Positions 17,973-25,722 of a stretch of 64,000 bases of DNA are shown here, one piece after another (position 1 is the stretch's first letter; each line of letters begins with the position of its first letter). The DNA is taken from contig NZ_CP146608.1 of NCBI RefSeq assembly GCF_037113415.1, forward strand, positions 3,567,001-3,631,000. Direction: 5' to 3'. The notes beneath the pieces were generated by a model. The model did no database searches. It was not told where the DNA came from and worked only from the letters and a program-made list of their open reading frames with translations. The position numbers and the translations under genes were made by a program. The stretch is from Devosia sp. XK-2. Lineage in GTDB: Bacteria; Pseudomonadota; Alphaproteobacteria; Rhizobiales; Devosiaceae.

Positions 17973-18401
17973 TCAAAACGGCTTCACGATCACCGCAATG
18001 ACGATGACGATCGCCATGACAAACGGGATCTCGTTAATGGCCCGGTAGAATGTATGCGGCCGCATGTTGCGGTCCTGCTGGAAGGCCCGCAGCATCGATC
18101 CATACCAGCCATGCACGCCACTGAGCGCGATGACCATCACGGCTTTAAGCCACATCCAGCCCTGCGAAAAATCGACAATGCCGAGGCCGAAGGCCAGCCA
18201 GAGCCCGAAAATCCAGGTCGCGATCATCGCTGGCGTGATAATGCCGCGATAGAGCCGGCGCTCCATGATCTTGAAGGTTTCCGATTTCTCCGAGCCGACC
18301 GCACTTTCGGCGTGATAGACGAAAAGCCGGGGCAGATACATCATCCCGGCCATCCAGGCGATGACCGAAATGACATGCAGCGCCCTGACCCATTCATACA
18401 T
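17973..18401 (-). CDS. hemJ: Protoporphyrinogen oxidase HemJ
   Basis: 142 residues with four predicted membrane helices. HemJ is the oxygen-independent-type protoporphyrinogen IX oxidase common in alphaproteobacteria. The N-terminus YEWVRALHVISVIAWMAGM carries the conserved haem-ligand-type histidine, then YLPRLFVYH, and the central MERRLYRGIITPAM, typical of the family (formerly UPF0093/YPO). Its neighbour hemE acts earlier in the same haem pathway, 42 bases upstream in the same direction, so they probably form an operon. Confidence 0.9.
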   Translation of the reverse strand: MYEWVRALHVISVIAWMAGMMYLPRLFVYHAESAVGSEKSETFKIMERRLYRGIITPAMIATWIFGLWLAFGLGIVDFSQGWMWLKAVMVIALSGVHGWYGSMLRAFQQDRNMRPHTFYRAINEIPFVMAIVIVIAVIVKPF

Positions 18402-18443
18402 GGCAATTCCTCTATAAATCCGGGCTGGACCATCCAGCGGGCA

Positions 18444-19478
18444 TCATTCCGCCTTGACGATCTCGATCAGCCGCTCGACATGCCCGATCGGGGTTTCGGG
18501 TACGATCCCGTGACCCAGATTGAAGATATGCGGGCGATTCTTGAAGGCTGAAAGAATGGCGCGGGCCTGGCTTTCCATCGCCTCACCCCCCACGACCAGC
18601 CGCAATGGATCAAGATTGCCCTGCACCGGCAGGTCCGGGGGCAGATGGGCATTGACGAAATCGATGGGTGTCGAAAAATCGATGCCCAGTGCATTGACGC
18701 CGGTGGTCTCGGCAAAGTGCCGGAGATTACCCGCCGCGCCGCGGGGAAAACCGATCACCGGCGCATTGGGCACACGCTGGCGCAGGCCCTCAACGATACG
18801 GCGATTGGGCTCGATCACCTGCCGGGCAAAACTGGTATCGTCCAGATTGAGCGCCCAGCTTTCGAAAAGCTGCACCACATCGGCGCCGGCCTCGAATTGG
18901 GCCGCGAGGTAATCGATGGACGTTTTCACCAGCACATCGATAAGCCTGTCGAAAGCCTTGGGATGTTCCAGCGCAAACCGCCGGGCGGTCCATTGATCGG
19001 CCGAACCGCGTCCACCCAGCATATAGGTGGCCACGGTCCAGGGCGCGCCGCAAAAGCCAATCAGGGTTTTTTCGGGCGGCAGCGCGGCGCGCAGGCGCCG
19101 CAGCGTTTCAAAAACCGGAGCCAGATGCTCCAAGGCCCGTGCTCCATCCAGCCGATCGATGGCCTTCTCGTCCAGCGGCTCGAGCAGGGGCCCCTCCCCC
19201 GTCGCGAAACGCACGCTTTGGCCCAGCGCATCGGGAATGACCAGAATATCGGAAAACAGGATTGCCGCATCGAGGTCGAAGCGCCGCAACGGCTGTAGCG
19301 TCACCTCGACCGCGAGTTCGGGCGTGTAGCAGAGCTCGAGAAAGTTCGCTGCCTTCGTGCGGGTCTCCCGATATTCGGGAAGGTAGCGACCTGCCTGGCG
19401 CATGATCCACATCGGGGGACGCTCCTGGCGCTGTCCTAGGACAGTGGCCAGAAGAGGTTTGTGCGGCACTGGAGCCAT
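18444..19478 (-). CDS. hemE: Uroporphyrinogen decarboxylase
   Basis: 344 residues. Decarboxylates the four acetate side chains of uroporphyrinogen III to give coproporphyrinogen III. The active-site signatures are WIMRQAGRYLPEYRETR (24-40) and GFCGAPWTVATYMLGG. The DILVIPDALGQSVRF substrate Asp region and the C-terminal FNLGHGIVPETP are also present. In Caulobacter, Rickettsia and rhizobia hemE flanks the chromosomal origin, and here it borders the 440-base AT-richer gap at 19479-19918. Confidence 0.96.
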   Translation of the reverse strand: MAPVPHKPLLATVLGQRQERPPMWIMRQAGRYLPEYRETRTKAANFLELCYTPELAVEVTLQPLRRFDLDAAILFSDILVIPDALGQSVRFATGEGPLLEPLDEKAIDRLDGARALEHLAPVFETLRRLRAALPPEKTLIGFCGAPWTVATYMLGGRGSADQWTARRFALEHPKAFDRLIDVLVKTSIDYLAAQFEAGADVVQLFESWALNLDDTSFARQVIEPNRRIVEGLRQRVPNAPVIGFPRGAAGNLRHFAETTGVNALGIDFSTPIDFVNAHLPPDLPVQGNLDPLRLVVGGEAMESQARAILSAFKNRPHIFNLGHGIVPETPIGHVERLIEIVKAE

Positions 19479-19918
19479 GGAGTCATCCCTTCCAAAACCC
19501 TAAAAAGAGTCTTTCTTGCTTCGCTTCTTTATCTTTATGGCGGTGTTTAGCTGGAATTCCTCTGGACCCACAATCGCGTCCCGAAGTGACACTTGCGCGC
19601 AGCCTATGGTTAACAGCTTGTGAATTGTCCGCAGACCTTACCAAAGTCTTAACGACAGCCCATTCGTTAATGAAAGGTTAAACAGGCCTATGCCGAGTCA
19701 ATGATTCGATTCCGGGTGTGGATGAGCCTGCGAATATCTCGCGCTGCCCTCATCGCGCTTTCCCCACTGCTTTTCACAGCCCCCCATCGGCCAGCGCTGA
19801 AACCAATTGTTAACAAATTCGAAGCGAGGTCGAATAAACCGGGCGTGCCGGCAAACTTGTCAGAGCAAGCCACAGATCGTCCTTGAGCTGGGGATGACAG
19901 TGTGGAAAAACTTGGCCC
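19479..19918. other. Putative chromosomal replication origin (oriC)
   Basis: A 440-base gene-free gap between divergent hemE and maf, locally AT-richer than its surroundings. A perfect CtrA-type box, TTAATGAAAGGTTAA, lies at 19667-19681, and a near match TTAA-N7-TGAA at 19610-19624. DnaA-box-like sequences are TGTGGATGA at 19717-19725 and TGTGGAAAA at 19901-19909, each one mismatch from TGTGGATAA. Weak-box-like TCCCCA is at 19761-19766 and, reversed, 19889-19894. Known: hemE flanks oriC in several alphaproteobacteria. Genes on both sides read outward. The assignment is inference from motifs plus synteny. Confidence 0.75.
19667..19681. promoter_or_regulatory. CtrA-type box TTAA-N7-TTAA in the putative oriC
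   Basis: Exact TTAA, seven bases, TTAA. In Caulobacter, CtrA bound to such sites in the origin blocks DnaA-driven initiation. The role here is inferred. Confidence 0.6.
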
Positions 19919-20521
19919 ATGCTCATTCTTGCTTCCGCCAGTTCGACCCGCAAAGCCTTGTTGCACAAGGCCGGATTGCACTTTGCCGTCCATCCGGCGA
20001 CGCTCGATGAACGCACGCTCGAGCAGGACGCTCTCAATGCCGGCGGCGATGCGCGCGACATTGCCCTGTTGCTTGCCAGGTTCAAGGCCGAGACCGTGTC
20101 GGCTAGCCATCCGGGCGATCTGGTGATCGGCGCCGACCAGACCCTGGCGCTGGGCCTTGAACTTTTGCACAAGCCGGCCACACCCGATGACGCGGCCGCC
20201 CAGCTCGATCATCTGCGCGGCAAGACCCATCGCCTGCATGCCGCCGTCACCCTGGTCAGGGATGGACAATTGCTTTGGTCCGATCTGCAGACGGCCGAGC
20301 TGACCATGCGCGATTTCTCGATGGAGGAGCGGACCTCGATCATGAAGCTCGAAGGGAAGGCCCTGCTCAATTCGGTCGGCAGCTATCGGCTCGAAGGGCC
20401 GTCCATTCGCCTGTTTGAGACCATCACCGGCGACTATTTCACCATTCTCGGCCTCCCCCTGCTTCCCCTTCTGGCGGCCCTGCGCGATATCGCGCCCGAC
20501 CTTCTGAATTTCCAGGATTGA
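19919..20521 (+). CDS. maf: Maf family nucleotide pyrophosphatase
   Basis: 200 residues. Maf proteins hydrolyse nucleoside triphosphates, often modified or non-canonical ones, to monophosphates. The signature ILASASSTRKALL (residues 3-15) and the catalytic GADQTL region (near residue 73, E/D-type metal site) are present, and a SVGSYRLEG loop occurs near residue 150. The ATG at 19919 is the first codon after the putative origin, and aroE begins three bases after its TGA. Maf next to oriC is a conserved rhizobial arrangement. Confidence 0.9.
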   Translation: MLILASASSTRKALLHKAGLHFAVHPATLDERTLEQDALNAGGDARDIALLLARFKAETVSASHPGDLVIGADQTLALGLELLHKPATPDDAAAQLDHLRGKTHRLHAAVTLVRDGQLLWSDLQTAELTMRDFSMEERTSIMKLEGKALLNSVGSYRLEGPSIRLFETITGDYFTILGLPLLPLLAALRDIAPDLLNFQD

Positions 20522-20524
20522 GCA

Positions 20525-21355
20525 TTGACCATTAAGGCCTTCGTCATCGGGCACCCCATCGCCCATTCCCGCTCGCCGCTCATCCATGGGACCTGGCTGG
20601 CCGAGCACGGCATTGATGGCACTTACGACGCTATCGACGCGGTGCCGGAGGCTTTGCCGGGCTTTTTTGAGCGGTTGAGGAGCGGGGCATTTGCCGGCGG
20701 CAATGTCACCATTCCCCACAAGGAGGCTGTTTTTGCCCTCTGCGACAGTGTCGACGACCTGGCGCGCAAGATCGGCGCGGTTAATACCCTGGTGGTCAGG
20801 AACGGCAAGGTGCACGGCACCAATACCGACTATCTCGGCTTTCTGGGTAATCTCGACGCCAACGCACCTGGATGGTCCGATAGTCTCAATGCCGCTCTGG
20901 TCCTGGGGGCGGGCGGCGCGGCCCGGGCCATTCTGGTGGCGCTGCAAAGCCGCAATATTCCGGTGATCCTGCTCAATCGCACGCGGGCTACGGCTGACCG
21001 CCTGGCCCAGGAATTTGGATCGGGCGGATTTACCGTCGGCACGCTGGACGATATCAACCAGCTCGCGCCCCAGGCCGGTCTTGTGGTCAACACCACATCT
21101 TTGGGCATGCATGGTACTCGTTTCGAGCAGTTCGACATCAATGTGCTGCGGCCCGGCACATTGGTGACCGATATCGTCTATAGCCCGCTCGAAACTCCGC
21201 TTCTGGCCGATGCGAGAGCGCGCGGCCTGCCGGTGGTCGATGGACTGGGCATGCTGCTGCATCAGGCCGTACCCGGCTTCGCCGCCTGGTTCGGCGTGGA
21301 GCCAAGGGTGACGCCGGCCCTGCGGGCGCGCATCGAAGCGACCCTGGATCCCTGA
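20525..21355 (+). CDS. aroE: Shikimate dehydrogenase (NADP+)
   Basis: 276 residues, starting at TTG 20525; no in-frame ATG precedes the conserved N-terminus FVIGHPIAHSRSPLIHGTWL. Reduces 3-dehydroshikimate to shikimate in aromatic amino-acid synthesis. The substrate site is NVTIPHKEAVF (catalytic Lys near 66) and the NADP site is LGAGGAARAILVALQSR. VVNTTSLGMHG is conserved near residue 190. It is three bases after maf and three before coaE, in a tight maf-aroE-coaE-dnaQ operon. Confidence 0.95.
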   Translation: MTIKAFVIGHPIAHSRSPLIHGTWLAEHGIDGTYDAIDAVPEALPGFFERLRSGAFAGGNVTIPHKEAVFALCDSVDDLARKIGAVNTLVVRNGKVHGTNTDYLGFLGNLDANAPGWSDSLNAALVLGAGGAARAILVALQSRNIPVILLNRTRATADRLAQEFGSGGFTVGTLDDINQLAPQAGLVVNTTSLGMHGTRFEQFDINVLRPGTLVTDIVYSPLETPLLADARARGLPVVDGLGMLLHQAVPGFAAWFGVEPRVTPALRARIEATLDP

Positions 21356-21358
21356 ACC

Positions 21359-21955
21359 ATGCGCAGAATCGGCATTACCGGCTCCATCGCCACCGGCAAA
21401 TCGACGCTGCTGGCGGCGTTTGAGAAATGCGGCGTGCCGGTTTTTTCTGCCGACCAGGCGGTTGCCGATCTTTATGCCGGCAAGGCGGTCGCTCCGGTTG
21501 AACAGCTCTTTCCCGGTGTCGCGGAAAACGGCATCGTCAACCGCGCCGAACTGTCCAGGCGCCTGGCCGCCGATCCCACCGGTTTCAAACAGCTCGAGGC
21601 CGTGGTTCACCCCCTGGTGCGTGAGACTATCGCTCAATTCCTCGATAGGATGGCGGCGGACGGCCACGCCCTGGCGGCCGTGGAGGTGCCTTTGCTATTC
21701 GAAAGCGGGCATGATTATGGTTTTGACACCATTGCAGTAACCTTTGTGGACGAAACCATCCAGCGAGAGAGGATCATGGCGCGGCCGGGCATGACCGTGG
21801 AAAAGATGGAGAGCCTGCTTGCCCGGCAGATGCCGCAGGCCGAAAAGAAGGACAGGGCCGACTGGCTCTTCGATACGACCCGGCCCATTGCCGCAATCGA
21901 GGCTGAGGTCGCCGAGATCGTAGCGAAAATTCGCACCGAACGGCAGGACCGATGA
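21359..21955 (+). CDS. coaE: Dephospho-CoA kinase
   Basis: 198 residues. Last step of coenzyme A synthesis: phosphorylates the 3'-hydroxyl of dephospho-CoA. The P-loop is GSIATGKST (8-16); FSADQAVADLY is the acceptor-site Asp motif, HPLVRE the next, and EVPLLFESG the core strand. The stop overlaps the dnaQ start by four bases (ATGA), giving translational coupling. The family usually runs about 195-205 residues, as here. Confidence 0.95.
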   Translation: MRRIGITGSIATGKSTLLAAFEKCGVPVFSADQAVADLYAGKAVAPVEQLFPGVAENGIVNRAELSRRLAADPTGFKQLEAVVHPLVRETIAQFLDRMAADGHALAAVEVPLLFESGHDYGFDTIAVTFVDETIQRERIMARPGMTVEKMESLLARQMPQAEKKDRADWLFDTTRPIAAIEAEVAEIVAKIRTERQDR

Positions 21956-22659
21956 TCAGGGAAATCGTGCTCGACACCGAAACCACTGGCCTCTCCCCGC
22001 AGGGCGGGGACCGGCTGGTCGAAATCGGCTGCGTCGAGCTGATCAACCATATTCCCACCGGCAAGACCCATCACGTCTATATCAACCCCGAACGCTCCAT
22101 GCCCGAGGAAGCCTTCCGGGTGCACGGGCTGGGCGACGACTTTCTGGCCGATAAGCCGCTGTTCAAGGCAGTGGCTGAGGATTTCCGCGCCTTTATCGGC
22201 GATGCAACGCTGGTCATCCACAATGCGCCCTTCGATATGGGTTTTCTCAATGCCGAAATGGAATGGGCCGGCCTGCCGCGTCTGACCAATGAAGTGATCG
22301 ACACCGTCATGGTCGCGCGGCAAAAGCACCCCGGCGCCCGCGTTAGCCTGGATGCGCTGTGTAAGCACTACGGCATCGACAATTCCCGCCGGACCCTCCA
22401 TGGCGCCCTGCTCGATAGCGAGATCCTGGCCGAAGTCTATCTCGAACTGATCGGCGGCAAGCAGGTGAGCTTGGCGCTTGTTGCCGAAGTGGAGGCCACA
22501 AGCTTCAGTGTTCAGACGCGTATTGCGGTGGCCCGCCGTCCCACGCCCCTGCCCGGCCGTATCAGCAGTGCCGAGGCTGAGGCCCATGCCGCCTTTGTCG
22601 AGAAAATGGGCGAAAGTGCAATCTGGGCGCAATATGATCAAAGCGCCATTGCCGAATAG
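21952..22659 (+). CDS. dnaQ: DNA polymerase III subunit epsilon
   Basis: 235 residues. The 3'-5' proofreading exonuclease of the replicase. DEDDh residues are visible: Asp8 and Glu10 in DTETTGL, HNAPFD at 90-95 (Asp95), and His150/Asp155 in HGALLDSE. A C-terminal tail after about residue 185 is expected to contact the polymerase. It overlaps coaE by four bases and is followed by a bidirectional terminator that separates it from convergent secB. Confidence 0.96.
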   Translation: MIREIVLDTETTGLSPQGGDRLVEIGCVELINHIPTGKTHHVYINPERSMPEEAFRVHGLGDDFLADKPLFKAVAEDFRAFIGDATLVIHNAPFDMGFLNAEMEWAGLPRLTNEVIDTVMVARQKHPGARVSLDALCKHYGIDNSRRTLHGALLDSEILAEVYLELIGGKQVSLALVAEVEATSFSVQTRIAVARRPTPLPGRISSAEAEAHAAFVEKMGESAIWAQYDQSAIAE

Positions 22660-22681
22660 ATTGCATGACCCCGCAATGATA

Positions 22682-22713
22682 AAGCCCCGGCCAGGACCGG
22701 GGCTTATTTTTTA
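22682..22713. terminator. Bidirectional terminator between dnaQ and secB
   Basis: Stem AAGCCCCGG (22682-22690) and CCGGGGCTT (22697-22705), loop CCAGGA, followed by ATTTTTT on the plus strand. It lies between convergent genes; the minus-strand T-run is shorter. Confidence 0.85.
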
Positions 22714-22730
22714 CCAAGCTGGTGCCGCGA

Positions 22731-23240
22731 TCAGTTCGGCTTGGGCGCCTCGGCGCCTGCGGCGCCACCCTGCTGGGCGGCGAGCTTGGCCAGGTTCTGC
22801 CGATAAATGGCCGAGAAATCCACCGGCTCCATCATCAGGGGCGGGAAACCGCCCTGCTGGGTGACGCTGGCCAGGACCTGACGGGCAAAGGGGAAGATCA
22901 GCCGCGGGCATTCAATCATCAGGAGCGGCGAAAGCTGGTTTTCCGGCACATTCTTGATGCGGAAAATGCCGCCATAGACCAGTTCCACATTGAACAGCAC
23001 GGTCTCTTCGCGATTGGCCTTGGCATTGAGCGTGAGCTCGATGGCGTAGATTTCCTCGTTCTGCTTTTTGACGCCGACCGAGATCGACACATTGAACGCC
23101 GGATTGGCGCCGCCGCCCAGAAGCGTGCCGGGTGCGCCGGGATTTTCGAAGGAAAGGTCGCGGATATATTGACCCACAAGGTTCATGCTGGGCGCGCTGC
23201 CGGGCTGCGGCGCCGCCGCGCCCTGGTTTTCATCGGCCAT
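22731..23240 (-). CDS. secB: Protein-export chaperone SecB
   Basis: 169 residues from ATG 23240, with AAGGGA nine bases upstream. SecB keeps pre-proteins unfolded and delivers them to SecA. Family motifs: LVGQYIRDLSFENPGAP, then PAFNVSISVGVKKQ, ELTLNAKA, VELVYGGIFRI, and the C-terminal PLMMEPVDFSAIYRQNL. A short Gln/Gly/Ala tail follows. The longer frame upstream adds only unconserved residues. Conserved next to dnaQ in rhizobia. Confidence 0.95.
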   Translation of the reverse strand: MADENQGAAAPQPGSAPSMNLVGQYIRDLSFENPGAPGTLLGGGANPAFNVSISVGVKKQNEEIYAIELTLNAKANREETVLFNVELVYGGIFRIKNVPENQLSPLLMIECPRLIFPFARQVLASVTQQGGFPPLMMEPVDFSAIYRQNLAKLAAQQGGAAGAEAPKPN

Positions 23241-23323
23241 TATCTGGTCCCTTTTGACTTCAAGTTCAGGCAATTGTGGCCGTGTGGCTAACACTTTTGG
23301 CTGACGCGAACAAGCGCGCCGGT

Positions 23324-23788
23324 CTAGTCGCGCCCTTCGCGCCAGTCCTCGTCCTTGAGCTCGATGGCCCGGGTGCCACTATCGTCGCCATTTCCCGGTC
23401 CGTCATAGCGGCGATAACTGGTGGTCGTCTCGACCACGCGGACGCGTCCGGCAAGGGTCGCGAACAGCCAGGCACGGACCGGCGGGATCAGCAAGGCCAA
23501 GGCTGCGATGTCGCTGAGAAAGCCGGGCAGCACCAGAAGGATGGCCGCCAAACCGATCAGCATGGCATCGAACATCGTGCGGCCCGGGATGGTGCCGGCA
23601 TTGACGTTGTTTCTGAGGCGCGAAACCACGCCCAGGCCCTGCTGGCGCAGCAGCAGGCCGCCGGCAATGGCGGCAAGAATGACCAGCGCCAGGGTTGCCA
23701 GCACGCCGATGGCGCGGCCAACAATGATGAAGACGGCGATTTCCAACAAGGGCAGAGCCAGGACGGAAAGGGCGATCAGGCGGGGCAC
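23324..23788 (-). CDS. fxsA: FxsA family membrane protein
   Basis: 154 residues from GTG 23788, supported by AAGGAG upstream; the frame is open far beyond it, but only as antisense to neighbours. Two or three membrane helices (IALSVLALPLLEIAVFIIVG, LALVILAAIAGGLLL, LIGLAAILLVLPGFLSD) and the family's PGFLSDIAALALLIPPVRAW. FxsA overproduction relieves F exclusion of phage T7 in E. coli; the normal role is not known. A charged C-terminal tail follows. Divergent from the Tim44-like gene. Confidence 0.88.
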   Translation of the reverse strand: MPRLIALSVLALPLLEIAVFIIVGRAIGVLATLALVILAAIAGGLLLRQQGLGVVSRLRNNVNAGTIPGRTMFDAMLIGLAAILLVLPGFLSDIAALALLIPPVRAWLFATLAGRVRVVETTTSYRRYDGPGNGDDSGTRAIELKDEDWREGRD

Positions 23789-23959
23789 ATGCGGCTCCTT
23801 GCGAGGTCTTTGTTCACCTTGGGGCGCGGCAAAATCGCAACTCGCCCCATCGTGAACTGGTTTCGGGCTAAAGCTTTGCCTATATATAGGCCAGATATGG
23901 CGCGGAACGAGCGCCAGCGAACTTTTTTCTCGACGCCTCACATCTAGGGTGCCCGCTTC

Positions 23960-24682
23960 ATGGCCGAATTTCTCGATCTGCCGACACTCATCGCCATTGC
24001 CGTCGCCGTTTTCGTGCTGTTCCGGCTGCGTTCTGTGCTGGGCACGCGGACCGGCAATGAGCGTCCGCCCATCGACCGTTCTCGCTCCACCCCGACCGAG
24101 AAACAGGCCGCGGCAAACGAGGAGACCGTGGTGCCTATGCGCCCCCGTGCGGCCCAGCCCGATCTTGATGACGAACGCCGGGCCCGGAAACTCGAGGCCG
24201 AAATCGAGCAGGCCGCCGAAGGCAATGCGGACTTGGCCGCAGGGCTCAAATCCGTGGTCGCGGTGGACGCGACCTTCTCCCCCAAGAGCTTCCTTGAAGG
24301 CGCCAAGCAAGCCTATGAAATGATCGTCACCGCCTTTGCCGAAGGTGATCGCCAGACCCTCAAGAACCTGCTCGACAAGCCCATTTTCGACAGCTTCCAG
24401 CGCGCCATTGCCGAGCGCGAGGCCGAAGGCAAAAAGGTGGACTTCACCTTTGTCGGCCTGCCCCGGATCGCCATTGTCGATGCCGAATTCGACAAGAAGG
24501 ACATCAATGTCACGGTCGATTTCCATGCCGAGGTGGTCTCGGCCACGCGCGACAAGGACGGCAATTTGGTTGAAGGCAATGCCGATCAGGTCCAGACCAT
24601 TGCCGATGAATGGACCTTCTCGCGCAATCCCAAATCGCGCGACCCCAATTGGAAGGTCGTGGCCACCAGCCAGCTCGATTGA
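23960..24682 (+). CDS. Tim44/TimA-like membrane-associated protein
   Basis: 240 residues. One N-terminal membrane helix (LIAIAVAVFVLFRL), a charged linker, then a Tim44-like alpha/beta domain (about residues 95-240) with FLEGAKQAYEMIVTAFAEGD and TIADEWTFSRNPKSRDPNWKVVAT. Alphaproteobacterial relatives (TimA) are thought to be the bacterial counterpart of mitochondrial Tim44, acting at the inner membrane. In relatives mltA usually follows; here smr follows directly, 21 bases on. Confidence 0.88.
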   Translation: MAEFLDLPTLIAIAVAVFVLFRLRSVLGTRTGNERPPIDRSRSTPTEKQAAANEETVVPMRPRAAQPDLDDERRARKLEAEIEQAAEGNADLAAGLKSVVAVDATFSPKSFLEGAKQAYEMIVTAFAEGDRQTLKNLLDKPIFDSFQRAIAEREAEGKKVDFTFVGLPRIAIVDAEFDKKDINVTVDFHAEVVSATRDKDGNLVEGNADQVQTIADEWTFSRNPKSRDPNWKVVATSQLD

Positions 24683-24703
24683 TTTGTTGCGGCAGGCCAG
24701 ACA

Positions 24704-25285
24704 ATGTCCAAGCGTGGCTCGAAACGCCTGCCGCATGATTTCCATCTCTGGACTTCGGTTGCCGCAACGGTAGAGCCGCTGCGGCGTAAGGGCCTGCTCA
24801 AGCTTGGTTCGGGCACCCTGCCGGTGCCGGAGGCCGATCCCGAACCTCTGGTCAAAGCGCCGCCGAAACCGCTCAGAGCGGGAAAATCCTTCCTGCCGTC
24901 CTATCAGGCGCCCGCACCGGGTTCGTCGAGCGCCGAGCGCGCCGTCGATCCGGCCATTCACAAGAAGGTCCGGCGGGGACGGATCGAGATCGACGGAAAA
25001 ATAGACCTGCATGGCATGACCCAGAGCGAAGCACGTGACGCTTTGCGCCGCTATATTGGGGCCCGCGCTGCACGCGGGGATAGAACAATTCTGGTGATCA
25101 CCGGCAAAGGCGCGCGCACCGACAATGACTATATCGCCGCCATGACCGAGCGCGGCATTTTGCGCACCATGCTGCCCATCTGGCTGTCCGAACCGGGCCT
25201 GTCGCATCTGGTCTCGGGCTGGAGCGTGGCGGCACGCGGCCATGGCGGAGAGGGGGCGTGGTATGTGCGCCTGAGGCGGCAATGA
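24704..25285 (+). CDS. Smr domain protein
   Basis: 193 residues. The Smr (small MutS-related) domain occupies about residues 95-190: IDLHGMTQSEARDALRRYI and ILVITGKGARTDN are the family hallmarks (DLHG and TGKG), with HGGEGAWYVRLRR at the end. Stand-alone Smr proteins are nucleic-acid nucleases, some acting on stalled ribosomes' mRNA, but the substrate here is unknown. The N-terminal third is Pro/Lys-rich and probably flexible. It overlaps the next gene by four bases (ATGA). Confidence 0.9.
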   Translation: MSKRGSKRLPHDFHLWTSVAATVEPLRRKGLLKLGSGTLPVPEADPEPLVKAPPKPLRAGKSFLPSYQAPAPGSSSAERAVDPAIHKKVRRGRIEIDGKIDLHGMTQSEARDALRRYIGARAARGDRTILVITGKGARTDNDYIAAMTERGILRTMLPIWLSEPGLSHLVSGWSVAARGHGGEGAWYVRLRRQ

Positions 25286-25650
25286 CCCCGCTCGGCGCCA
25301 AATTGCGGGCCATGCGCGAGGCGCGCGCCATTTCCTTGAAGGAAATGGCAGCGGCGCTTAACGTTTCGAGCGCCTATCTCTCGGCGCTGGAGCATGGCAA
25401 GCGCGGCCAGCCCACATCCTTTCTCCTCCATCGCATCATCGCCTTTTTCAACGTCATCTGGGACGAGGCCGAAGAGCTGCAGCGCCTGGCCGAAATCTCC
25501 GATCCCAAGGTCACGATCGATACCGGCGGCATGAGCCCGGAGGCTACCGAACTCGCCAATCGCCTGCGCGATGATATCAGCCGGTTGGGCCCCGAGGACC
25601 TGAAATTCCTGCGCGATGAAGTGGTCAAGCGGGCCGGCAAGAAGCGGTAG
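25282..25650 (+). CDS. XRE-family helix-turn-helix transcriptional regulator
   Basis: 122 residues from ATG 25282, which overlaps the smr stop. A Cro/CI-type HTH lies at residues 1-60: MREARAISLKEMAAALNVSS, then YLSALEHGKRGQPTSFLLHRI, followed by a C-terminal region rich in Asp and Glu (GPEDLKFLRDEVVKRAGKK). Target genes are unknown. The coupled position after smr is conserved in related genomes, and a role with smr is possible but not shown. Confidence 0.88.
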   Translation: MTPLGAKLRAMREARAISLKEMAAALNVSSAYLSALEHGKRGQPTSFLLHRIIAFFNVIWDEAEELQRLAEISDPKVTIDTGGMSPEATELANRLRDDISRLGPEDLKFLRDEVVKRAGKKR

Positions 25651-25667
25651 TCCGAATGCCAGGCTTG

Positions 25668-25722
25668 GTAGGGTGCGCTCCCTCGCCCTTGAGGGGAGGG
25701 AGGCGAAGGCGCGGATGCGTCC
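25668..25722. repeat. Short palindromic intergenic repeat between convergent genes
   Basis: GTAGGGTGCGC near 25670 and GCGTCCTAC near 25715 form imperfect terminal inverted arms; in between, CTCCCTCGCCC and GGGAGGGAG pair around TTGAG. It may serve as a terminator of the XRE gene and of hslU. Confidence 0.45.

Noticed and set aside
19701-19886. A 61-codon frame inside the putative oriC
   Set aside because: It overlaps DnaA-box-like motifs, has no ribosome-binding site and no family.
19688-21667. A 659-codon minus-strand frame opposite maf and aroE
   Set aside because: Both plus-strand genes are intact; the minus frame begins in the putative origin and has no protein signature.
23789-25282. 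A long N-terminal extension of the FxsA frame
   Set aside because: It runs antisense through the Tim44-like and smr genes; GTG 23788 with AAGGAG gives the normal FxsA length.
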